DNA of 64,000 bases from Silurus meridionalis (taxonomy: Eukaryota; Chordata; Actinopteri; Siluriformes; Siluridae), in NCBI RefSeq assembly GCF_014805685.1, contig NC_060902.1, positions 5,075,286 to 5,139,285 of the forward strand, in the 5' to 3' direction. The notes beneath the pieces were generated by a model that saw only the letters and a list, made by a program, of their open reading frames with translations, did no database searches and was not told the origin of the DNA. Position 1 is the stretch's first letter; the number at the start of each line of letters is the position of its first letter. Positions 54,959 to 64,000 of the stretch are shown here, one piece after another. The translations under genes and the position numbers were made by a program.

Positions 54959-57700
54959 AAATCAAGACTTGTAAAACTATGTAATGTATTACTGCATCAC
55001 TACTATCCCAACTACTGAGAGCATCAGCAGCTCTTGAACAAAGACTTTATATAATATTGACAACATTAATAATGTCCAAGTCTCAAACATTGGGCTATCA
55101 AGCAAGATTCCTATTGTCATTGTTACAGTGCGTGAGGTGAACACAGAAGAGCTAACCAAGGTTGGCCGGTTGCAGAGAAAATGTTAAAAGAAACGCAGAA
55201 GACCTAGCATAAAAAATGATGTATTGAAAAACAGACAGAATCTTTTTTGATTAGCCTCTGTATAGAAACAGGCTATTATGGTGCTTCCTTTTTCATAAGC
55301 CCCAAATTCATCTCTCATACATCATACAATAAAAATAGATCTGTATATCATATGTATACCAAATTGTTTTTGGAAAAAACAAGTTGTTGGAATACTTTCA
55401 CCAACCTGGCAATGGCATCTCTGCTGTAACTCATGGCAACTGCATTGTACAGCTTTTTTTTTTTCTGCATACTAGGACTTTGCCATCTCCACTACTTTTA
55501 TGTTAGATTTCTCATTAATATGAAATTGTTGAAAAACATGTTACTAGAAAATGCTGAGTCTGAAATTAATCTTGCGCTCTTTTGTTTTCTCTTGTTAAAC
55601 ATCCCTGTACTCACAATATCCTCCTGTAATATCGATACTCTCACAGGAGTAACAAAAATACAGCGGTATCAATAACGCCACCAACACACAGTAGCTAAAC
55701 ACGTCACATATTTACTGTAAACCTGTACAATGAGATTCGGTCTGGAGATTTACATTGCACCGTCTTTTTTTTGTATGGACTTCATGTTCATCAGGCTTTT
55801 TCTCTCAGTATGGTTAATAAGCATTACTTTAATTTGTATCATGTGTTATTTGTGTGTCCAGCTGTTTTTATTTGTACTAGACAAAAGTCTTATGTTTGTT
55901 TAGTTTATTTTGTTGTAATTTTCTGTAAGTTTCTTTTACATTATGATCTGCCTGTCATATGGTGTGTCTGTCTTGCTGATTGTACCAAATGAATTGTACC
56001 AAACTTGTCTTAAATTGGACTAAATTTCATATGTTCACACATTTTATATTTTTCAACAATCACTTTAAATCTTTAAAACACTAGATGCTTAGAACTGTGT
56101 GCACATTAATGCTATTATAGGAGGACAGTTTTGTTCCTTGTGGTGCTAATGAAGAGTAATGTGGACCATATTTTTGATCTAGAGAGTAAGATGCTCCCTA
56201 AATGCCATTCTATATAATATAAATGCCTGTCCTTGACAAGAAACCAAATTTTATTCACATATTGTTTAATATGCTGCTTAAGAAAAATGTTATTCTTCTA
56301 TCAATTAGTAAACTACTTTATTACCCAAAGCTGAACAGCCTAAATTTAGGATGAACATAAAATAAAAAAAAATCCTTTACCATACAAAAAAATAACTTAA
56401 CTGTGAATAATTCATGGTAACAAAGAAGTTCGTATTGAGTAGAATCCTGATTTAGATCAACCTATTCATGCCTTCTGCCATTTTCCGACATGCTTTACAT
56501 TCTATATAACATGAATCACAGTACAAATGAATTGGAATGAAATAACAGCAGGTAGGGGTGACCCCGAATAGTTAAAGATTTGATGCTTTGAAAGGAGGTG
56601 CCTGATTCGACTACGAATCTCACAATTAAATCTTTGCAGAGATGTTATGAAACAAGGATCATGCCATGTTGGTTTCATGGGGGTGCTCAATGTCTGATTT
56701 TGACCTAGATCTACTGTTTGTCTCCTAATAATTTAATATACAGCCTATTATATTAATGCTGTAAATAAAAATGTGAAAAGAAAAAAAGCTTTTAATATTT
56801 CTAACAAGGATAAAAAAAGGGCCTCGTGACAGATTTAAGTTTTTCTTTCCATGACCGACCCAGGAGCATCTTGGTGGCAGGGATTTAAATAATTATGTCT
56901 GGGATATTCTGTAAATGAATATTCTGTTCTAATTTAATTCTGTAAATTAATTTTTGATTGTTTTTCATTTGCCGACATGTGAAATGCAAATCCTGACTGC
57001 AGGTTGGCCTTTCTGCAGTTATTTGTTATTTTCTAGGTTGGTCCAAAATACATGTATACATTTTCTTCTATATCTTTGTGTGAAGTTCTGTACATCATCG
57101 CTTTGAAACGTTGTGAGGAATTGTTTTATGAATGTTTATCTATATTGCTTCTCAACTTACCTTTAAATTAAAAAAAGAAAAATTGTCAGTTGCGCTTTAT
57201 GAGTCAGTTGCTTTTGTGTGCTGTGAGTGAAAGAAAATAAAATTGTCTTACCCACTAGTTGACCACCTGGCGCCCACCCACCCCATCACAAACACAATGA
57301 GACACACACACACACACACACACATACTCACAGGATTCCACTATGTAAATCTTGGTACACACTATTCTATACATTTCTGCCTGGGTGCAACACAAATTTT
57401 CATTTTGATATCCAACCTTCTCGCTTGTCTGTTTGTATTCACTTTGAGCTTACTATGTACAGGCATTGTGTTCAACTCAAGTGTGGTAGAAGCTGTATAA
57501 AATATGTCATATTTCAGTGAATCACTATAGGCATTGGGACACTTTTTGCTCAATCTGGCATGAGCAAACATGATGCTCAGTTGATGCTGTTTGGGATACT
57601 GGGAATTCATGTTTACTGCAGTAGACATCTTCACGGAGTGCTAAATCAGTTCTTGCTGTAGTTATACACGTCTCACAGCAATCCAGAAATTTACTCTCAT
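54959..57700. other. intron, nothing firmly recognised
   Basis: AT-rich; (CA)n at 57300-57323. At 57145-57155 a minus-strand AAG|GTAAGTTGAG donor-like site was considered for the missing dock3 exon, but the preceding bases do not encode the expected SH3 residues. Confidence 0.5.
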
Positions 57701-58275
57701 GTTTAACAAGTGAATTTTTGTTTACTGAACCTCCACCAGATAGTGAGGATGGCTGAGAAGATCATCGGTGTCTCTTTTCCCTTCATCATTACACAATACG
57801 CAAGGCCACTAGCATGGTGGCTAATCACACACAAACACCCCTTACATACTGTTCACCCTCTTGCCATCTGGAAAAAAGTACCAAACCATTTGGGCACTTT
57901 AAAAAGAGACTAAACTGACACCCACTCACACACTCGAACAAAACTAGTGCACAGAAATGCTGCTAAACATCCAATACATACATATACAATATTTATTCGT
58001 ATAATGTACTATTCTCCACTGTATTATACACATCTACTGTATTTGTTTCTTTGGCAATGTCACTTTATTTACCATCTCACTAACTTGTTTTTTTGTTTGT
58101 TTTTTTGGCAGAAAATGCTGCACACATGCACTTTATGTAGTGTCCTAGTGTGTTCTGTGCTATGTTGTGTTCATTTATTTTGATTTGTGTAGCACCACTT
58201 GTGGAACGTTGTTTTATTTCACTGTGTACTGCACTGTATATGGTTGAAATGACAAGAAAAGCCTTAAAGTAAATT
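57700..58275 (+). mobile_element. LINE 3' end (RT C-terminal tail and 3' UTR)
   Basis: The plus strand at 57728-57913 reads LHQIVRMAEKIIGVSFPF and then HTVHPLAIWKKVPNHLG, a decayed version of the C-terminal tail (QR-VR-AE-IIG) of teleost non-LTR reverse transcriptases. A 3' UTR follows ending GGTTGAAATGACAAGAAAAG. No catalytic RT motif is present. Confidence 0.7.
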
Positions 58276-58379
58276 GACTTGTTGGACAATGTATTAGCTG
58301 ATCTGTAGTTAATCTTTTGTTTTAATTGCTTTCCAAATGTAATACTAGTCATATGTTACCTACATTTAAATGAACAATT

Positions 58380-58616
58380 TAGACTTTAGAAAAAGAAGAA
58401 GAAGAAGTAAGTGAATAAGAGAGAAAAAGAAGAATGTATTTGGAGAAAAAGAAGAATTAAAAATAAAAGAAAGAAAATAAAGAAAAAAAGACGAAGAAAA
58501 TTAAGAGAAAGAAGAATGGAAAGATTTTTTTAAATATGAAGAAAAAAATTAATAAGAATGAAAAAGCACAAAAAGAAATAATATAAAGAAAGAAAAGAAA
58601 GGAACAAAATTGAAAA
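58380..58616. repeat. purine-rich (GAA)n-like tract
   Basis: About 235 bp in which A and G dominate, made of AAGAAG, GAGAAAAAG and AAAGAAAG words. Confidence 0.9.
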
Positions 58617-61134
58617 ACAGTAACTTTCAATTGTCACACTGGACAGCAAGTCATCCTGCACTAAGGTGCCACAACGCACTGCACTGAAGAGCATGCCATG
58701 GATTCACAGCTGCACAAAGTGTTACATGATACAGTCACATACTGTACAGATGGTACAATAGTACCAAACAGAGAATTAAAGTATTACAGCAAACTTCCCG
58801 GCCATTAATTCAAGCAACAGACATACCCTACACTGCCAAAGTATTTAGACTGACCAAACAACCCCATATGTGCTTGCTGGACATCCTAATATAAATTTTG
58901 TCTCACTTTACTGTAATAATAACCTGCACTCCAATGCGAAATCTTTCCATTCAATTTTGGAGCATGTACCTGTCTAATGAACATCGTGTTGAAAACAGTT
59001 GGTTGACCAGCTTCTGAGTCATCAATAACTAGATCTAAACACATCCTAATTATCCCAACCTTATGCTCACTATGCCGGGGTATATTAAATTCTGGGCAGC
59101 AATTCTGGGCACAACATTCTATCTTTAGCCTTTACACCTCACTGAATCAACTGAGGTAATAAAGAAGGAAGGAAAAGAGCTGATAAATATATGGGCCGTG
59201 AACGTCCTGTCCTGCAAGATTGCACATCTGTGTTATGCCACAGCAGCTCAGAGACACTTCGACCATACAACCACATGGCCCCAGGCTCGTTATGAATGCT
59301 AACTCATGAATCATACATGTCAACGACAACGGTGCAGTTTGGAGTGTCCTATTTTACTCAACCCCTAAAATCCAGCTCAGACTAACAATTTAGAAAAGAG
59401 GATAAATTGAATGACTAATTTACTGGATTCAGTTTGTATTAATATCCAATACTTCTGTTAATACATTTCACACAAGGGGCAATTCTGTTTTTTGTTATAC
59501 AGTTATACTGGTCTATGCTGGACATGGCATTGATATCACACCAGTAAGTGTACCATAAGGTTAAGATATTTATAGTAAATGTGTGAAGGACACTTTTCAG
59601 ACTGCATTGCTATTTAAGAATCGATTGGTTTAAAAGTGTCACCCAGTCCAATAAAGAAGCCTTAATATAAACTGTGATGCTATGCATACTTGCGATATTT
59701 TACATATAATTTCTTTGCGCTATAGTGTATTCAAAGATATACAATATAAACCAGGATCAGAGTAACAGTTTCTAAAAATACAGAGTTTGGTAAATGGATC
59801 TTCTTGAGAATGACTGTCAGTGCACAAATTTTAAAACCAAATTATTCACTGCAAGATAAAATCCGAAAATAACATCATGACGTACAATACTTTGTTTGAT
59901 AGGTTTTTTTTTTGTTTAATTTTCGAAACTTTTTCTTTGAGAGGTTTTCAATCAGCAGCAGAGCCGTAGCACTATGTGATATCGGATGTTACGCACTACT
60001 ACTTTATACTTCTGTTTAAATAAATATGTGTGCCAGGTAGGTGAGGAGAGATTGGAGTTAAACGAGTTACTTAGTCCTTGGTGTCATGTGCTTTTAAGCA
60101 CAGCATGTTGTAGGAATCAGTGAGTGCTGCATAGAAGAACCGGTCACACCAATCCTTTTTAAGATATTCTTCGGTACCACCATTACAGAAGTCGTGTTCA
60201 CTTTCAGCAGGTGAGAGCTGCTTTGGAGCTCGGGGCTGTCTGGCTTGTGTCTATACTAGCAGGCTTTTCCAGCAGAAATGTTTATTGTCTGCAAAAATCA
60301 CCTATTATCTATACCCTTCGAGCTACTGGTCTGGTAATTTCAGGAACCGTCACTGCCACCATAAGTTGCGTACTTGCTAAACAACATTGAGCAGTTGTAC
60401 ATTAACAACTTAGTCCACAAGGCAATGTGATTTATTCCTTACAGCCTAAAACAAAGATGGCATAGTGGCACAACAAGTCACAGTTTCATGGCCCCTTGTT
60501 CAGTCCTGAGGCTGGGCTACTGTTTGTCAAGTGGCTGTACTGCCTCTAATGTTCGAATGTGGAGTAAAGCGCAAAAATATTACAATATAATAAGCAGTAC
60601 TGCAGATGTTAACATGACATGTAGGTTAGCAGCATTTGGGTGGAGTTTTATATACTCTCTGTGAGTTTTGTCCAAGTAATTATCCTCCTGCTTTTTCCAT
60701 TTCACTCACACTTCTCAAAAAACTTGCCAGTAGGTAGACTGAAGGTGCTAAATTGCCCCTAGATGTGCGAGTGTGTGAATGTGTGTGGGCACAATGACTG
60801 GCATCCCATCCAGAATGTGTTAAATCCCAAGGTAATCCCAAACTAGACTCCAGATCCACTGAAACCCTGACCAGGATAAAAACGGCTCATGAAGATGACC
60901 GAAGGACTAAAATCGAACATGTTCGCATGCAATTTATAGTCTATAGAGGAGATCCAAACAACAATTGCTGCCATTTTCTTAAACTTCAATCGTGCTGTGT
61001 GTATGTTATCAATCGGTTATCAAAAAATTTACCTCTAGCGATGCCTGTACCTCTATATGGTTTAATTTATTTTAATTCAGAGATAAATAGGTTATAAAAT
61101 ATGAAAATATATGTTAGTGCCTAGAAGTTTAATG
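58617..61134. other. intron; old retroposon at about 60640-60905
   Basis: 60640-60905 contains AAATTGCCCCTAGATGTGCG, CTGGCATCCCATCCAGAATG and ATCCACTGAAACCCTGACCA, a familiar decayed teleost repeat. No exon is recognised elsewhere. Confidence 0.5.
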
Positions 61135-61500
61135 CCTATAAATTGTCCCTTATAAGTTTATCAATAATTAGCAAGCCAGTGGTGAAGGGTCCCTGATGGT
61201 CTAGTGTTTAAAATGCGGCGCTCTCACCGCTGTGGCCCGGGTTCGATCCCCGGTCAGGGAACCAACCCCAGCCACTCTTAGTGCTGGTCCCAAGCCCGGA
61301 TTAATGGGGAGGGTTGCGTTAGGAAGGGCATCCAGCGTAAAAACACGTGCCAAATCAAACATGAGCTGTGGCGACCCCTAATGGAAGAAGCCGAAAGAAA
61401 GTTTTTAGCAAGCCAGTGGTGACAGGCAAGAAAAAAAATCTCTGAGATGGAAAGAGGAGAGGAACTAGACTCATTTGGGTGGCACTGAATGTCTATTCAT
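61135..61500 (-). repeat. Family A dispersed repeat, split by a SINE
   Basis: On the minus strand CATCTCAGAGATTTT, CTTGCCTGTCACCACTGGC and GATAAACTTATAAGGGAC match family A. The SINE at 61186-61404 interrupts it, with an 18-bp stretch of the host repeated on both sides. Confidence 0.8.
61186..61404 (+). mobile_element. tRNA-Glu-derived SINE, youngest-looking copy
   Basis: Head TCCCTGATGGTCTAGTG, B box GGTTCGATCCC, body GGAAGGGCATCCAGCGTAAA and the end CCTAATGGAAGAAGCCGAAA. A perfect 18-bp target-site duplication, TTAGCAAGCCAGTGGTGA, flanks it (61168-61185 and 61405-61422), the mark of a fairly recent LINE-mediated insertion. Confidence 0.95.
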
Positions 61501-61861
61501 TACAGTCCCATCATTGTGAGGTGTGCTGTTCAGTAATAGGTTCTTAAATGCAGAACTGTTCATATAAATTGCAGTTATCTGTTTAGATTCGTCAACAAAA
61601 ACACCATTTTCAAAAACAAGGGCAAAAATACCTGTGCTTTTATACACAATCCTTGTCAGATGCTTTGATTTTTATATATACACATGATGTTTCTTGAGCA
61701 ACTCAAGAACTTTGAGGGTTGATTTGGACTTTAATTAATATCAGCAGTCTACTATAATGGCTCGGGATAACAGGTTGCATGAACAGGTTTGCCATTAAGC
61801 ACCTATCGCTGCACACCTCAACAATGATGGACCTGTAATGAATGGACATTTGGTGCCACGC

Positions 61862-62128
61862 AGATAAAGATGAGTTCCCTTTTCAGTCTGGGTCCTCTTA
61901 ATGATTCTTCCTCATGCCATCTCAGGGAGTTTTTCCTAGCCACAGCCACCACTGGCTTGCTCATTAAGGACAAACTTACAATTATAAGGAACAAAGTTAT
62001 ACACACCAAACTTATACATTCTTTTATACAACTTTATTACCTTTTTTTTATCTCTGTAAAAGCTTTGAGACAATGTCCATTGTTGAAAGATCTATACAAA
62101 TAACAATTAATTGAATTGAATTGCATAG
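61862..62128 (+). repeat. Family A dispersed repeat, near full length
   Basis: GATGAGTTCCCTTTTCAGTC, CTCAGGGAGTTTTTCCTAGC, CACTGGCTTGCTCATTAAGG, TTTGAGACAATGTCCATTG and a (GAATT)n tail appear in order. It lies in inverse orientation to the copy at 61135-61500. Confidence 0.85.
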
Positions 62129-64000
62129 ACACACGTTTGAGTCTGATCATCGATGAGATGTACAGCTTCAAATGCTACTACATTCTTTAGAATCAGGTAG
62201 TATACAGAGAAGTCAGTGGGGTGAACACGCTGAGCTGTTACTAATGGTCTTTGCTCCCAGCTAGAGTGTACCTTAAACTGTTTAGGAACAAGGAATCGGG
62301 GGAGGCAATGTAGAGATAGCGCAGCTTCCATTCCTCTGCCTGAACGCTCACTTAGCAAAAAAAGGTCAGCGATGAGCCGAATAATAATAGCATTTCCTGC
62401 TTCAAGCAAAAGAAACGCAAAAGTGAAAAAAGCAGCCTCTGCATGTCAGAATCATCACTGGCAGTCTTTTCTTCTCTCTTTTATTATGTGGGTAGCAGAA
62501 TAACTGGTGTTTGCTTAATAATTCGATAGTACATAAACACTCAGTAAAGGCCTTGTTGATGTCCCAGGATACAATTGTTTTCACTTTTTCTTTAAGAAGG
62601 AGGAAAAATTCAGTGAACAAAATCATTGTTACACAGGCATCTTCCTACGCACTGTTTTCTTTTATGTTATATTACAGAGTTTATGAAGAAGGTGAAAGAA
62701 CTAGAAATTACAGTTAACATTATAAAGTAATTTATTTAGTGCACAGAAAGTGGTGTTCAAATCGCAAGGTTTCAGAGCACAATATTCCGCAGTTATTTCC
62801 CATCTCTAACATAATATAACGGTAGGTTTGTTGCTTGCTCAAAATTGCCCCTGACTAAGAAATTCGTGTAATGTCCTGCAGTGGGCAGGTTTTCCATTCC
62901 TCCCCCCATCCCCTCAGTATGCCCCATGAAATACTTGAGAACACTGTAATGCCAGCTCAGTCAGCATGGTGTGTGATTACTGGAAGTGACAGTTCCTCAA
63001 CATCAGGTACATCACTCGAGTTCCTAATTACTTTTAACTAGATCTGGACACAGTACATTCTTTCTATAATTCATTCCTACAATTATTGTTTTGTTTGTAC
63101 TCACTCATGATATAGTGATAGTCATGATACAGAATTTCCAGATACAAACTGTACAAATGACCATGAGTAGGCAGTTACTATGGATAAGTGAATTAACCTT
63201 AAACAGGAAGAAGCTAAAGATAAATGAATGAACCCTGACAAAAGTCATTAAAACACATGCATAAACTCTGACTAGGCAGCTACTAAATATAAATGAATGA
63301 ATTTAGACCACACTGTTACTAAATATGAATTAATGAATGTTAACAAATATGAGCTTTGCACCACATTCCTACCATTCGTACACCATGTTTTTGTCTAGAA
63401 CACTTTTTATGCATCTCTAGTAACTGCTTAAGTACCAAGTAAAAACAAAAAAAACCCGGCATGTAATTAATTAAGCAATAAAAGAGCAGAAGAATCCATC
63501 TAACCCTAACTCTGTGAGCGGTTAAGCACTCAAAAGCAATCAAAAAACATCATGAATACATTTTGATTCGATTGCAAAACCAACAAGGTGCTGTGTCTAA
63601 TCAGGAAAATGAATTCAGAGCTTTTACCGTAATCAAACCAATTTAATAAGACACTGTTTTCAATTGCTTGTGTTTTTTTAATGACTTGCTATAAAAACAA
63701 CTCAGTTTGATAATGTAACCATTTGTAAGTCTGTATATGGTAGAAAAGTAAAAATCTGTTTTCTGGACTATTAACAGCACAAACATCATTGTAACATGGT
63801 AGATTAAATACTAAATAGCACCATTCCTTTATAATAAACATAAACTGGACATTGCGGTGCTTTCTTATATTTTATAAATATAAGACTTTTTTTAAATCTT
63901 TAACTCCCGCTGATGTTGATTAATAGCTGAGCCATGTGTGACTAACAGCCTGTCAGGAATCTCGCTACCTCTCTAACCCCCCACTTGATCCCTCTCCATG
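62129..64000. other. intron (5'-most in window); candidate conserved blocks
   Basis: 62130-62480 and 62870-63020 are complex, repeat-free blocks. 63160-63340 contains loosely repeated words such as CTAAATATAAATGAATGAA. The dock3 exon expected upstream of 53363 is not visible here. Confidence 0.45.

Noticed and set aside
57140..57165. Donor-like site for the missing upstream dock3 exon
   Set aside because: The codon string before AAG|GTAAGTT does not encode the expected Gly-Trp-Tyr-Arg region and is a T-rich run.

Overview
This window is AT-rich vertebrate nuclear DNA, almost certainly from a ray-finned fish. The evidence is the dense mix of teleost-type repeats: several Tc1-like DNA transposons, tRNA-Glu-derived SINEs, non-LTR 3' ends, hAT and Tigger-like MITEs, and many long di- to pentanucleotide arrays. 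An otophysan such as a catfish would fit, but the species cannot be fixed from the sequence alone.

The only protein-coding gene I can support is dock3 (dedicator of cytokinesis 3, also called MOCA), on the minus strand. Four consecutive exons lie at 53308-53363, 50182-50278, 12629-12777 and 1663-1747. All four have canonical AG/GT borders and their phases join exactly. Together they give 387 nt, or 129 codons, covering the end of the N-terminal SH3 domain and the start of the DOCK N-terminal region. The exons for the true N terminus lie beyond 64000 and the rest of the gene lies before position 1. The introns are about 3.0, 37.4 and 10.9 kb, so more than 99% of the window is intron.

Layout in plus-strand order: 0-1.7 kb is a downstream intron with a candidate enhancer. 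2.3-5.9 kb is a nest of repeats (a family A repeat split by a Tc1-like element, opposed Tc1-like fragments, a SINE). 6.0-7.2 kb holds a LINE tail and a Tigger-like MITE. 8.4 kb has a pentanucleotide hairpin. 11-18 kb is scattered repeats, including a clean hAT MITE at 17.88 kb. 19-28.8 kb is mostly unique intron with several candidate conserved elements. 29-34 kb is nested hAT/Tc1-like copies and a large polypyrimidine tract. 35.4-36.1 kb is a motif-rich, CpG-dense segment. 38-43.9 kb contains SINEs, a second Tigger-like MITE and a curious microexon-like signal. 45.5-48.5 kb has a 5'-truncated LINE and two arrays of a 36-bp minisatellite. 52.5-55 kb has three Tc1/hAT remnants around a dock3 exon. 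57.7-62.1 kb has a LINE tail and a SINE inserted into an older repeat.

I found no CRISPR array, operon, phage-like system, autonomous intact transposon or endogenous virus. The most informative features beyond dock3 are the datable nested insertions, the 3' tail shared by the SINE and the LINE, the transposase relic inside a Tigger-like MITE, the twin minisatellite arrays, and a few regulatory candidates. I see no convincing undescribed biological system.
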